Positions 33,801-48,830 of a stretch of 64,000 nucleotides of DNA are shown in pieces. Each line of letters begins with the position of its first letter. Within the stretch, counting starts at the first letter, position 1. A program made the translations under genes and the position numbers. Source of the DNA: Eutrigla gurnardus (taxonomy: Eukaryota; Chordata; Actinopteri; Perciformes; Triglidae); NCBI GenBank assembly GCA_963514095.1, contig OY741271.1, positions 12,962,772-13,026,771 on the forward strand, in the 5' to 3' direction. The notes beneath the pieces were generated by a model. The model made no database searches and was not told where the DNA came from. It saw nothing but the letters and a program-made list of their open reading frames with translations.

Positions 33801-36800
33801 TGCTAATAACCTTGTACAGTGTTGTCACAAAGTCATGCTATATGTTATTGATGTTCAACCGACATTTATTCCACTTCAGAAAACTATATGCCACTTTGGC
33901 ATGGAGGCATAATGAATGTTGAACTTATCAAAAATTATGTCCACCACTTATTATACCTTTTATAAAGTAGCCATGCATGATTATAAACATGTATAAAGGG
34001 TTTTATAAACCCTAATGTCTTTTGAATGTGCTTAGAATGCCTTTCATCGATTACCGGCAGAGGCATAGAAAGTGAAGAATACAATAGTGCATAACAATGA
34101 TGTCATTTTATATCAGCTCTTACCTGAAAGACCCAAACTCAGGATGACTGATGGACAAGCGTCGAGCAGAGGTGGAGCGAGAGGCGGTAGCGGTGGTGGT
34201 GCTGGTGCGTTGTGGCCTACAATGAATGTACAAGAATATGTTAATGTCGTTTTTACTGGAACACCTGGAAAAATATCCAAACGTTTGTGTATATGTACAC
34301 ATTTAAAAAACTATCATTACCAATTTGATCAATATCAATTATATCGTCTCCTTTCTCTTTCTCTTACTCTTATTCATTATAAGCCTGTATTACATATTTT
34401 GGAACCATTGAGGGTGCTGTTATAGACCCTCCAGCAAAAGAGATTTTTAAGCTAAAGCTGCAAAACCGTTGGTGGTGTTTCTTCTGTCTGCCTGCACATG
34501 CACACACAAAGAAAACCAACTTGTGTTTCCCTTTCCTGTCTGGGTGGAAACACGCTGCTGTGAACATCACCTGGCTTGGCACGAACGGACAAAGAAAGGG
34601 AACTGAAAATAGACCTCCTAGTTGAGCAAAGTCAACTTTCACATATGTGTGTCACCGGGCATAATCACTGAGAGTCATGGTCTATTACCTGAGGCTGAGG
34701 GAAGAGGAGGGGGAGGCGGGGGAGGTGGGGGAGGAGGTGGAGGGGCTTCGCTGGCTGGTGGTAAACTGGTATCCGGTCCTCCTGGCTCAGTCAAACCGGC
34801 CGTTGAACCCAAAGACAGCTGTCTGATGTCAGCCAGAGGGATCCCGAGGCCACCGCTCCCAACGCCACCTCCGCCCCCGACGCCCAGCGGCTCGATGGCA
34901 ATGTCGCCATCGGCCTTCTTGTGCAGACGGATGGTGCCTTGCTGCTCGAGCTCCAGCAGCCGCTTCTCGATGTTGAAGTGTCTCTGGTAGGCCGCATCCT
35001 TCTCCTTGATCACCCTCCTCAGGGTGGTGACCTGGGTGTTGGTCGACTCGTACGTCTCCTGGACGGTCACAAGGGGGCGATAAAGAGCACAACACAATGA
35101 CTCCACATGCCAAAGAAACATCCTGTTTCCTGCTGACCTCATTTGCTATCATAGCAATTTAGCCGTGCGCATCTGCAACTGTTCTTTGCTAAAAAGACAA
35201 TGGAGATAAGCGACGCGACTCCTTTCTGGTGCGAGGCAGGCAAAGCGACATGACATCATCACGACTCTCGGCTTACCCGTATTGCGTGCAGGTCCTTGTC
35301 TTTCTGAAGGACCACCTTCTCCAGATCAGCTACTTTCATCATGGTTTCATTCTCAACCTCCAGCAGCTTCTCCGTCACCTGGGATGGAGGATAAAGAGAA
35401 CAACAACGGAGAGATGAGAGGTGGTGGATTCAAGAATTGATCCACAGCATGGGCATCTTTCCCAGATCCACCCCCCGCCTCACGCTCTCTCTCTCCAGCA
35501 CACTGCGCATCATCAATAAGAAATAAGATATACCCAGCAGCATGATGCAGCAAAAGCATGACACCGCGTTTTGTTGTGATTTTCAGCAAATGACACATGT
35601 TGCATAGGAATTCAGAGATTCTTCACCCTCATCCTCCCCCATCATTCCTGACCCCTGAGAGCAGAGTTTGTTTTGAAATTCCAAGAGTGATGTCAGGGCA
35701 GCCCACAACCTTTCTATGAGAAGAAGGTCTTTGCAAAGCAGCGTGGGATACGGAGGCAACTTCCCAGAAAGAATGAGCCAACGGGAGAACAATATTAAGC
35801 TTGTTTTCATGCACAGTGTTTTCCAGCGTTCTCCACCCCGTCATTATTCCGAACCACTTGTGAAATGCAAACAGCGAGTAGATTTTTTTTTTTAATCACC
35901 ACGTAGAAACAGCCGAGTTAAGTGCATGTCTGGTGCACCACAACAATCTCATAAACGGGCCCAGGGAGCTGCGTTGGTGGTCCAGACTGGGCGGTGCTCT
36001 TACATGGGACAGGTGCTCCTCCAGTTCATCCACCTTCTCCAGAGCTGCATTCTTCGTCTCTGCGTCCTCCAGCAGACCACCCACGTCAAACACGTTATCC
36101 AGGTAGGCCTGGATCTGCACCGACAGCTTGTCGCTCTCCGTGTGTTTACATTTCTAATGTGAGGGAGAAACGAATCTGCATTATACTCCACGCCCCAATT
36201 AGTCTCCGCTTTTTAACCACAGCATCATCACCTCACCTCCAGGTAATCATCCAGTCCCAGCTTGGTGAACTCGTACTGCAGGTGGACTCGGAAGTTCATG
36301 TCCTCGACTGAGTGGACCACGATGTTGATGAACTGCATGCAGGCAACCTGGACCACGGACACAAGCAGATAATGAGCCAAATATTTTAAATCAAACACAC
36401 AACATGGATGGGCACATACTCACAAACAAAACATCTACCCATAATGCAAAGCTTATTTTACCATGTAGTCGATGTTTCCCTCCTCAATGCGGAAGTAGTC
36501 CATGAGTCTCTCAAAGCGATGCTTTTCCTTACACACCTAAAATGGAACAGAAGCAGGAATTTCAGGCGTTATTTTTTAGATAAAGAATTACTTGCATGGT
36601 GAGATCATAAACGGAAGGTCAAAATACGTTATTTTTATGCTCCTTGTCTTCTGATACAATATAATGATAAACCAAATTCCGGAGGGGTTGTGGTAAACAT
36701 ACCAAACAATAACATAAAGTATCTAATAAGGATTTTGCTTTTAAAAGCAAAGGAATTCATGTCAGCCTCCACATATTGTAGAGTGGAAAGAAGTCATTGG

Positions 36801-39800
36801 TTTGTGTTTGAGTAGATCAAAGCAAAGCTGCAATTGAAAACAGAGGTTTTTATGAAGAAATGGGCACCACTTCTCAGGCTATGTCGGATCTGTGTATTTC
36901 AGAGTAAAGGCACCACTGTCTTTCCCCCTCTTTAATTTACTACTTTATTTGATCTACTTGTCATCAAGATCATATAGCGCCATGTTTATGGGTTTCTCTG
37001 TAGTGTCTTGATTTGATGCCATAAAAACAATATTATATGTTTTATATGTATCAACAACCATCAGTGTGTCTGCTATATTCTATGAATTAATTTGCCAAAT
37101 CATAACATAAGATAGTATTTTGTTAGGATGAAACACATTCCGCAATCAAACAAGAGCTTGGCTGCATGTAAACAAAGGAGAGCTTCCTCCTTTTGCAACA
37201 ACAACCTCTTCTTATTATCATAATTCATGGGAAGGGAAGCCAGCAAAAGATAGACATGGGACGGACTTCTTCGCCGAATTCCTCCACAAAAAGGGGGGCT
37301 AGGGTTGCATTCCTCGTACTAACAGGTCCTGATCTGACAATCTTAATTATAAATAGTAATAAGTGAAGCTAATACTTGATTACTGTACAGCTGACCTGTC
37401 ACCTGGTATTAATGTATCATTATGAAAAAGATTCCACCACAGAAATACCATCTTGTTTTGACTAGTGGGTTGATTAGCTCCTGCGTCTCTCTGGGGCTTC
37501 TCCACTGCGAGGTAATTGCTCTGTTCTGGTGTTTAGATGCCTGTGTAGGCAGAAACTGAGAGGATAAGCAAACCTTTGTGGTCCACCGGCTCCCACCAGG
37601 GAGTTGATCCTTATCATTGTTCAAGGTTGGCTCACATCTGGTGTCTTAATGAGACTAATGACCTCAGACAGGCCACCGTAGAGATGCTTACAACCTCAGA
37701 GGACACATAATCTCCCGGCGCTCCTCCACTTTCATTGATCTAGTCCCCTTCTCCCTCACCAGTGATATAGGAAATTCATTCTTTTTTTTTTTCAGCCCAT
37801 TCAATTGTCACAGGGTTAGCAACCAAATATAGGCTTCATTAAGACATTGCTTTAGGCACCTCTTTGAAGTTGTCAAACGCTGAGAGGATGATCTCGTGAC
37901 CTCCGCGGACTAGACAGACGGCGGCCAGCAGCTCCAGGACCAGGGCTTTCGTCCTTGAAGTACAGGAGACACTCGTTAAGACATACCTGGATAAGCTGCA
38001 ACTGCAAACAGTGACTCTCTCAAATTAGAGGTGGAGAATATTTATACTACCAGAATGTAATGTCCTCAAGACGCATGCAAAGACACCAGCATGCAGGAGT
38101 TAATCATCCATAATAATCCATACTGAAGTCTTTATTACTTTTTAAGTGTTCACCCTCCTCGCCTTCATTATGATGTGATCAGCCCTAGTGGTTTACCGCT
38201 AATCTCCCTTCAGTAAACATTCCTTTAACAGCCTGCATGTAGGCCTCTGATCCCCGACTTCAGAGAGACACTGAGCCCCACGGAGAACGAGAGGCATATC
38301 ATATGAACTGGCTGCAGGGTCTCCCCTATTGTTTGACCCAGCCATGCGTCTATGGAGACGGGGGGGCCCTCTGCTCTTACCGGGAGTTCTTATTGTTCAG
38401 GCTGAGAGCAATTTCATTGACTGCGTGCGCATGAGACATGACCATGTTGAAGCCGTACTGCATGAAGGAGAGAGACAGAGAGAGAGAGAACAGGATGTGG
38501 TGAGAACAACCTAAGAATATGTCGAGCAGCCGGCTGCACAGGAAACATATAATCCTCGTGTTTAGAACAGATATCTGTGTCAGATTGTGTGGTGGCGCGT
38601 CGGCGTTACCTGATAATTCATGATTGCTCTCAAGCACATGATGCACACATGCACATCGTCTTTTTGGCTCACGAGGCGGGAGTTCTTGATGGTTTTGCTG
38701 TTGGAAACTGTGCCATAGCTGCAAGGGATGGTGGAAGTTAATATCTGGCAGACTTGGTGATCAAACTTTTATTTTAAATGTGACGTTTAGGCATATAGCT
38801 CGTGTATCTGGGAGTCATATGACTCTTGTTTGAAGTGTGTCACACAGAGAGAGGCAGCGAGAGAAAATTACAGAGGACGAGGTCGGGCGGAAAAAAATAC
38901 TTAGATTGGCTTTTGAGGTTACAGATGCATCATGGTGCTGTCAACAGACTGAGGTCTTTGCACACAGACTGCTATCATGTAAATGTGTTGCCCAGTCATC
39001 ATGTGTACATAGTATTACTTCTCTTGTGCAGCATTTCTGATGAAGGTAACGATATATTATACTAATAATCAGCAGTAATCCAGTAATAAATGCTAGAAAA
39101 CATAAAAGATTATTTTTCTTTTTAATGACTCCTATTAGACTTTTACATCTTGTGTCATCTCCTGTCTGCATGTAGCTCAATGATGAAGGAGACAACTGTC
39201 CAACACATGCTGCAGCTCACAGCTGGCTCTCATCTGAAGACAGTTTGGCAGCACATCTGAACAGATGAGGGAGGGCCATTAATGAAGAGAGGCTCATAAC
39301 GAGAAAAGGTTAAAGATTTTACTATCTATCTGTGACAGCGCATCATCTGATTGTTTATGTGCAGAGCCTCGAGGTCAAGAGAGGTCAACAGACCCATCAG
39401 ACATCGCCCTGAAACAAAGAAAAACACAGCACCAAGACAACCGGCTTGCATGCTTATAGCATTCACGGTTAGCAGAGCGAGGCAGTAACTGGGACAGGGG
39501 AGCTAGCTTAGCGATACGTACCGGAGGACAGACTGGCGAGCGGAGCGCACCAACGTGTTGCAGAAGGGTTGGGTGCTGGAATGGTGCAGATCCTCTATGG
39601 ACCTGCTCCAAGATTTAGCCTTGTCCAAGAAGCCTTCCTCCCCATTCTCCACCCCCTCAAAATCCAACCTGGGCCACATACAGACAGACAGACAGACAAG
39701 CCAACGAAGAGGCACAGGGGGGGTGTAGATGAGAGGCACGGGGGAGGTTAGGTCAGCGAGGCAGCTTGGTAGAGCCAGGGGTTATCACAAGAACTGTCAT

Positions 39801-42168
39801 CGAGCTGCATGATTAAAGCTCAGCACAGAGACCCGGCCCTGTTCAGGCAAAGGTGTAGCTCGGCTCTACACCGCGCAGCATTTACCCAGAAACACTCTCA
39901 GTTTGCAACACGGCACACAAACACATCCAAAGAGTGCACATTTTAAAATAAGCAAGCAGTTTATTACAGGCTACAGGACACGAGGTGTTAACCCAGCAGC
40001 TGGATCCACAGCCCAGTTCCCTAGAAAAGCTGTCTGTCTACACTCATGAGCGATGTGTGTGTGTGAGTGTGGGTGTGAGTGTATAAAGTTTACTCACATG
40101 ACAGCACACTGGGCAAAGGAGAGGTACTCCACCAGGACGTCAAGGCCTCTGTTGTCATCGTTGAGGAACTCCCTGACCCACCTGTGACGCATGAGAGCAC
40201 AGAGAGTTCAACAGTGCACCGAATCAGCAACACACCCTCATCCTCTCATTCTTCAGGACCGCATTTGATCCGTTCAAGCAGAAGAAGATCCGATCTAAAT
40301 TAGTGTCATTTCTAAGATTGAGAAAAGACTTCTCATAGGACTTTTTGTCCTTAAATAATTCATCTATATCAATTTTTATAAATGAAAATGTTGTTTTGGC
40401 CATCATCGCCATCACTAATAATGCCAAATTATTTATATTAAATAAGTTAAAAAGGCTTCTAGAATTGATTAAAATGAATTGAATGAACTAGCTTTTGGAC
40501 TGTTGGTCAAAAGACAAAACAAGATATTTAGTTATGTCATGTTACCTGATGTTTTAAAGACCTAACGAAACTGATTAATTGAAAATAATCATTAGTTGCA
40601 GTCCTACACTGTTTTCTTTCTTTTGTTTATTCTCTTTCTTCTGTATTACAATTAGTAAAACTGAAGATATTCTGAACACTTACAAAAGTTAAATCATGAT
40701 GGACTCCTCACAGTATGACAATTATTCCAAAATCTACTAAATGACGATGAAATTACAAACCCCCAGTTTAACCAAAATGATTAGGAAAATTAAATAAAGG
40801 CAGTGACCTCTCATCTACCAACTTGTTCATCTTGCCTGTGCAATCGGGGAAATATTACAAACGTTTAGGCTGCAAGCACTTTCGGTTTTACCTAAAAAAG
40901 AAGTGGTTTCTGTATGATGGGACCGGTCCCTGTCTCACTTATTGTTGTAGCAATGTCCTGATGTTGCAATATCTCAGCAGAGATGTTATCATAACTGATA
41001 GAAATTATTACAAATAGTAAAACCCAACTAGTAATAAACCCGAATGATCCTTTAAGGGAGCTCTGAGGGGGGTCCCCCCTCCCCTGGCGGGAGGAACTTG
41101 GCAGGAATGTCATGGAAAGTAAACCAGAGCAAGGCTTCAGATTTCCTCCACATTTAACTCCAGAAACAACTCCATTCTAAGGAATTCCCATTGCGACGAG
41201 GGAAAGAATGTGGAGGGCATATGGCTGAAGGAGCCGGGCTCAGGTCGAACCCCTGACAGTCAACAGTATTTAGTCTGCCTCCCCCACAGACCCCCTTCAC
41301 CTCCTTCCCTTTTTCTTCAGGGAACCCCAGGAGGGAGCGGGATTGGGGTAAAAGGTTCTTAAAATAGTCTTGGAGCGCTGGTTATGATGACAGTCAGCCA
41401 ACTGCGAGTCAGGCAGGAAAGCAATCAGGGCCTCAAAGCAAGCGTGGGAGGGAGGGAGGGGAAGAGAGGTGAGGAGAAGAACTGAGGAAAGCAAACAAAG
41501 CAGTAAGAAGATTGGGTGCAGAAGGGAAGGAGAGGAAGGGTGGATAAGGAGGCGGGCTTGATCATCAGTTTCCTGTCTACCACCAACCTCCCTCCCCTTT
41601 CGCCCTCTTTGCTTCTGACCCGTCTATCCCCCCCCCTCTCTTTTTCCCTCTACTCCTCTCCAACCAGTTGCTATTTCAGCTTTTCTTGGCAATTTCTGGA
41701 ATAATACATCAGATCGGGCTCAGGATCCAGACACACACAATAAAGCAGCATCTAATCCCATCCACAAAAGTCTTCCGAAAATAGCTTTCTTTTGCTTTGC
41801 ACAAAAGTCTTTCTGGGAAATGCGTTCAAACAGACCTTTATTGATGAGGTCTAATAGAGTATGGGTTATTCTTGGAGCTCAACGAATGCTATGGAAAAAT
41901 CAAAGCATTTTTACAGTCCTCTTCTGGTTTGGGAATTCAGTGGCAAGCCACAGCAGCGCAGATTTTATGTGAAAGTATCCATGTGACATCGGATTACAGA
42001 GTCAAGGATCATGTCTGCAACAGTGAAGACAAAATCTAGAAAGGCTTTATGTAACGATCACATTCGCGGTGGGCGTGAAGCGAACGCCACGGTACTGAAT
42101 GACGATCACAAAATAAGACAAAACAATAGAAATGGATTGTTTGTTTTAGAATGTGAAAACACGGATGT

Positions 42169-42205
<37 letters not shown>

Positions 42206-45200
42206 TGCTTATTCACTGGGTTCAGCAATGGTCAGCCAGGCTTCCTGTCCCTCTGGCACACACAACAAAGCTTCCTGCTCAACACTATGGGGGAGTGGAC
42301 AAGGCAGCACAATAGCTACCATATGGGCATTATGAGGACCAGCTCTATGAAGTGGAGCTGCAGATCTTGGCAGGTTAGAACAATGGGGGATATCTGGGCA
42401 CCAGAGAGAGCTCTGGGTCCCTGCAGCAGCAAGAGCACACAAGGGCCTATTCTTCACCAGGGAAAACAATAATATGGTTTCCATTCCATTAAATAGATCT
42501 GTGTAATTGACCAGAAAAAAAACGGAGAGATAATTATTGATTACCCGATGTGGTTTGTCCTCAGTGAGATCTCCAGCTCCCTCAGGACTTTTGTAGATTC
42601 CTGCACCCGTCGGCGAAACTTCTGCAAGGCACAATGAAAGAGTTGTACTTAATATACAGTGAGTTTACAGTTTCCTTTCAAGGAGGACTTAACCTATTCA
42701 GCAATACATTTTGTTATGTTTTTGGACTCATGATGGACAGCTAACCCCCAAAAAGTATTAAAATTGATGCAGCAGTATTTTTAATTCCATGCATTCTACT
42801 TTGTTTACCCACAATGCAACACGATAGCCAACAGTTCATTATGAGATTAGGGTGTGTTGTGGTCGCGCTGCAGCCTCGAGATGCTGTCCTCAAGCAGAGA
42901 TGAGGAGAGGGCTACAGAGGTCATCACTTTCCTGCTACAGACCCCCAGAATTCTTTCATTTTCAAACTTCTTCAGCCTCTAAACTGACTTTATCACACAA
43001 AAATGTTTTCACATATGCAGAAGAACTCTCCAACACCCATAAACAGACCGTACGTTCCCCTTTTAGTGGACAAGTTCATTGGTAATCCCCCACCTTTCGC
43101 GTGACTCCGGGGTCTAAGTATCCTCGTAGTTTCTGGATGTAGGTGTGAGGCGGGTTCTTCACCTGAAACCTCTCCTGGAAATACACAACAGAGAAAACAA
43201 GTAATGCACTGGAGTCACTATGTTGGTGGCAGAATAAGTGATGATTCTGAGTGCTGGTTTTTGCTCGTTTATGAATAAGTGTTGATGATTGCACCTGGTC
43301 ACAGATCAGGTCCCACTTCTTCTCATTGTCGTACTGTCTGAGGAGCCGCGCTTTGTCCGGAGGCAGATTCATAGAATTCTGAAAATAAACAAGATGAGGC
43401 GTTAGTTTCATTCATAACCACATATTTCCCTTTTTTCTCTGTTTATTTGACTATTTAAAGTCGCTGTGACTGAGATTGTGTCGGTGACTGGGGCTTTACA
43501 GGCCTCTGGCGCCAACGGCAGATGAACCGCCAAACTTTTTGGGGACTTACACCATGACCTCACTTCCTGTGTTGACAGTCAGCATCCTGTCGCAGGAGAT
43601 GATCCACATCTCCTCTGCACTCTTGAGCCTCAGTATCGTTGCGGCAACACTTTGCTTTTAACCACGATGCGCCGATACCAAAGTACGACCTATTAACAGA
43701 CGTGCTACACGAGACATCCCGAGGCAGCCAGTTTACTGCGGCTCAAATTAAACCCTAAATGCTCTAATTTGTGTTTGGAGTCCAACCCACTTAAGTGTTT
43801 TATGTTCTTGTGACAACAGTAAAAAATAAAAATAACACAAACTATATGACACAAGCTTTTGACTAATAACTTCCTTGAGTCAGCCGAGAGCTTGTAAACA
43901 GGGGTTGACGCGGAAATCTTAAAAAATGAGGAAGCACAACAATATGTGGGAGCCTGCCAGCCCCCTGAAACCGATCATCTCAGCGTTTCTCTTTGAAGAG
44001 ACATGAGGGATTGTTTGCACCGGGAACCCTCATTTACACCCGTATCAACAGTCGCCCCGGCCACAACCGGCCTGTCAGCTTGACTTTTAACCTGCAGCCA
44101 TAACTCAAATGCAACACCCTGTTAACCCATCCAGAGCCAGACGATGCTCACAGCCGCTTTATTCCACTGGTGGAATGACGGAAACTAGTACGAGTGGAAC
44201 ATCACATGTGAGTTTTAAAAATACGTTTTCCACATCCGATGAACACATCATGAATCATGTTGCCAAAAGTGGACTGAGATAAATAAAAATCAAAAAATGC
44301 TTCTGCATTTCTTGACAGGTGAGAAATAATTTCACATTAAATTGTACATTTCTGTTATCATAAATTACAAAGCACACTCCAAAAAAGGCATGCAGTAACC
44401 TTCAACTGCCAATGGATGTCATAGAAAAGCCCTTAGAAAATGCAAAAAAATGAAATATCTGACAACGATAACTTGAGTGGGAAAGAGTGCAGACGTGATC
44501 TGATTTATAAAACCCCACGCAGAACAGAAGAGGGAAAAGTTGTACACCAGGTGTCCAGAATTACGAGAGGAATGTGTCCTGTTTATAGTCGTGGTTTATA
44601 GTAGTAAAATCTCTCTCTTGTCTGACCCCCAAGCTGCTCTCTCTTCCTCCGTGTCTCCTGGGAGAAATTTCACCGACGAGAGTCGTCCTCGGCAGTGAAG
44701 GGCAGTATCTCCCATCTGTATCCGTCTCAAATCAATCATCCGTCTGGGAGCAGCTTTAACACAGACTGGAAACTACGTTAATGAGGTCACTGCTAACTTA
44801 TACCAGTACAGCAAACAATTACCCCCAGGTGGGGAGAATATAGAAATATGACTTATTATTTAAATTTCATACATTCATTTAGGGCTTAGTGAATTTATTT
44901 TTCATTAAATGAATGCGACGTATGAATATAAATCATTGTAGCAACACTATTTCTGTTTATCAGTGTAAATGGAATATTTTTAGAACAGGGCGTTTGAAGA
45001 AGTCACGTTGGCCTCTCGGAAACCGTAACTGACATTTTTGGTGATTTTCTAGAAAAACAACTAATTGGCTGATTTAATAATAATGGAAATAATAATGAAT
45101 TGCAAACCAACTAAGTTTAGGTGGACTGACACTCAGGCATTTTCATAATGACTAAGTAGTATTTTAACACATGCCAGATAACTTAATTCCCAGGCTTGAA

Positions 45201-48200
45201 TTTCAATGCAGAACCCTGAGTTGTTAATGACAAAATGAACCCATGGGTCTCTACTCCCATGGGTTTGTCATGTTTTCTTGGTCAATCATGCATATTAAAG
45301 AACTGTGGGGCAAACAGGAGAGCATGTAGTCATTTCATTCTGAATGGCTGGAAAACACACAGACCCGACACGCAGATGTTCATCCATTTAGACAAAAGGC
45401 GTAATATAAAGTGGGAACCTGCCCGCTGTAATTGGATTCGAAAAAGATGTTAGTTATAAAAACATGAAAAAAGGGGTTGAATTTCAGTATGCAATAGGTT
45501 CCCCCACCATTATGAGGCATGAGGACACACACATGACTTTGATGTTTAATACGCTCCTGCTCTTTGTCAGTTTGGGCCTCAGGTAATGTAAACAAATACA
45601 GGTGGGACTGCACCAGATGTGTGGTGCTAAAATGTTACAGGTATAGAAATGATCGTTCCAATGGCGGAGCAGAGAGGAGGTTCCTCCCACGACAAGCCAC
45701 AAGGCAGAGAGGATGTTTCCTTTCTGACTAGATGCGGGCCATTTGAGCCAAGTAACCCAATTTAGCTAATTTCATTTCACTTTCTCCCACAGTGATACAA
45801 TCTCACCCTTCCTGTGTTTATAAGAAACTAGAAGGGGAAGAGGGAGCTGTGGCACTTTGTCCTTTTCAGAGTCGTCGGACCATCTTGGGGGCAAAATACT
45901 ACAGAAATGCCTGAAGATGTTTGGTGCTTGTTATGTTGCCACGTTGCCCACGCACTCTCTCTGCCAGCAAGGCCTTTCTTGTTTGACCTGAGACGGGCCT
46001 GACAAAGGATTCAATGTGGCGCTTTGTTTTGATTTGGTACGGTGCCATTCCCATTCTCTGACATTTGAGCTATTTTTTTTTTACCTCATAGAAAATCGCT
46101 AACAATGGCTGATGGGCAGGGTCAGCGTATGCCCCCTGGTGCCGCGTGGAGCGAAATCCACCTAAAACACAAGACCAGTACACTGCAAAAACCAGATGAA
46201 CTGGTTCCATTATCAACACTACCTCTCCAACCATTAGGCCCCCTGTTCAGAGCCAGAACAGGAGGCCGAGTTTCCAAACACAATGAGAAACTCCACTGCG
46301 TTAAACACACTTAGATAATAGACCAAACACTACTCATCTTTTATCCCTTTTTGGTAGAGACTGCCTGTAAACAAGTTAGAGAAAATCAGTAAATAAATGG
46401 GGTGACTAAAGATATAAAGAAATAAGATCTAATAATGAATAGTCAATTGGCAGACAATTAGTGATAATTCAGGGATTGCTTGTTTAACAAATACTAAACA
46501 TTCAACGTTTTTCCCTTTTCTTTTCTTTTTTTAGATAATTTGAATACAATCTAAAGCTTTGACCCTGGGTCTGAGAAACTATGTAAACTTATATAGACTA
46601 AATAATAAAGGATTACTGGGGAAAAGGTTTACCATTCAAATGACAGGTAACTAGTGTTTTACTGCATATAATAATTAACAGGTAAAAATCAGTTTGCAGA
46701 AACAAAGGGGAATAACACAAAGTTAAATGATTTTGAGGAGAATAATTAAGCACGGGAGCAACGGAGAGGACATCAACTCTGAAACAGACATTTGAGCCAT
46801 TGACAAAGGAAGACGGAGGTTTTAAAGACTCAACAGTTCACGTAGTTGAGGGGGTCGGGTTGCCGGTTAAGGAGCCATGGAGAGTCCAGGAGAGCCATCA
46901 GGGACTCAGCAGAGCGCTCAGGTCACACATAGTCCACCGCAGCCAAGGGGGGGGATGCTACGGAGCCCACGGTCACCTCAAGCATCAAGAGTCAACAGGG
47001 CAACTCCATCGGCCCTAAACTGGACAGCCTCCTAATCCAAGCTGATTTATAATCAGCCTTGAGTTGAGTTTATGACTAGAGACCCCAGCCAGACTCTCAG
47101 AGAGACAAATGTTAAAGAGTGGCAGGATGTGTCTCCCCGATCTTTCTCACACCTTCACGCTTTTCAGTCAGGATAAGATATAACACCACCATAGAGCAAA
47201 CAGATGTTCAAAGACAGACTGCTGTGTCACTTAGAAGGGTATTTACTTTGTCTCCAAAGCCAAAAATAACCAGTATTTACTCTGACAAAGGTGATAATTG
47301 TGAAAAAGATTTGAATTGATTCTCTCTCTTTTTTCTAGTATTTTTTGAAAATGCATAATGCAGCATTGTGGGCTCAGCATTATGAATTTGTGGTGGATTG
47401 TAATTTTTTTTTATTACATTTAATTATAAAAGGTGTACGACTTTAACACCCTATAAGTGGCCAACTGAGCACCAGTGGGTTGGAAACGCACAGTCTGTGC
47501 TTTTTATCTACTCTGATAGGTTTACACAGGCCAGACATGGTTGTCATCGAGGGAAAGGAGTGGGTGGCTAAAGAGCTCACTGTGCTGGACAGAGCCTGTG
47601 GCGGTTCAGACACCGGGGCCTAGACAGACCCCTTCACCCCCAACAAGCCTGAGTGTCCACTCATCAGGGTGGGGTCCAGGAAGAAGGGACTTATGGGACT
47701 AGACCAGGAGCCAACACGAACAGTCAACACGGGACACAGTCAACCCGTTCTCACTGCCAAGGACGACAAGGCATCAAATAATGCAGACTGCTGTTCCTGT
47801 CCCACGTGAAGCTAAAAATAAAACTGACATTTAGTCACGTCAGTCGTTTAAATCGTTAGTGTTTCAGTGAACAATATAATTTATGAATTCCTGATACTGC
47901 ACTGTAACTTCTTTGATATTCTTGGTTTTAATTTTTATTTGATTTGCTTGTTATGTGTTTCTCTCCAATGCTTATAATGTTTTATCCAAAGCACTTTGAA
48001 TTACCTTGTTGAAAGGAGTTATGCAAATAAACATGCCTTGCCTTGTTGATTGTACGACTCGTTAGTCAAGTCAAGATGTCTGTTCGGGATTTGACTTTTC
48101 AAGAACGACAAAAGCGTGTTTACGTTCTCTCAATACAAATAAAACCACTAGCTCATTGCTTTAAAGCACCGTATGAAAAAAGGAAGACACTCCTGGACAT

Positions 48201-48777
48201 ATTTCAACGATCCAGTAACAAAGGGAAATACTGGAGCAGCCAATGAGGAGGGATATGAGACCGGTAGCTCTCATAAAGGTTACCGTCTGAAGAGAGCCAC
48301 TGATCCTTGTCAGGAAGCAGAGCCAACAAGGAGGCCAAGAAAACAGAATGAATATGGGACCTGGCGTGGCTGTGTTTTCTTAAAGCATATTTCGGGCGTT
48401 CACAATGAGAACAGAAAGTGATGCACCAGCTCTCATGTTGTCAAATGTGTCCCTCAGGAAAAACACGAAGAAGGACAGGGAGAGTACTGAACCGCCGCCT
48501 GGACGCCCGTCTGTCATTCTGAACATGTAACACGCCCCGATGATGACATGAGGTGGGGCTAAACCAGGTACATTCAATTATTATTATTATTATTGTTAAA
48601 TGACTAAGCCTATGAATCACACCAGCTTTTCATTAATAAACGCTATTGTTTGAATTCCTCCTTTTCCTTTTTGAAACACAATGAGAGGAGACAGGATGAG
48701 AGGTTGTCGTCACTGGGCTGCAGGGACTTCCTTGACTCTTCAGGAAATCAAAATCTGTATGAGCAATGTCAGGTTTG

Positions 48778-48830
<53 letters not shown>

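Noticed and set aside
41065..41081. G/C inverted repeat as a terminator or stem-loop RNA
   Set aside because: It is a near-palindrome with almost no loop in a eukaryotic intron. There is no supporting context for an RNA gene or terminator.
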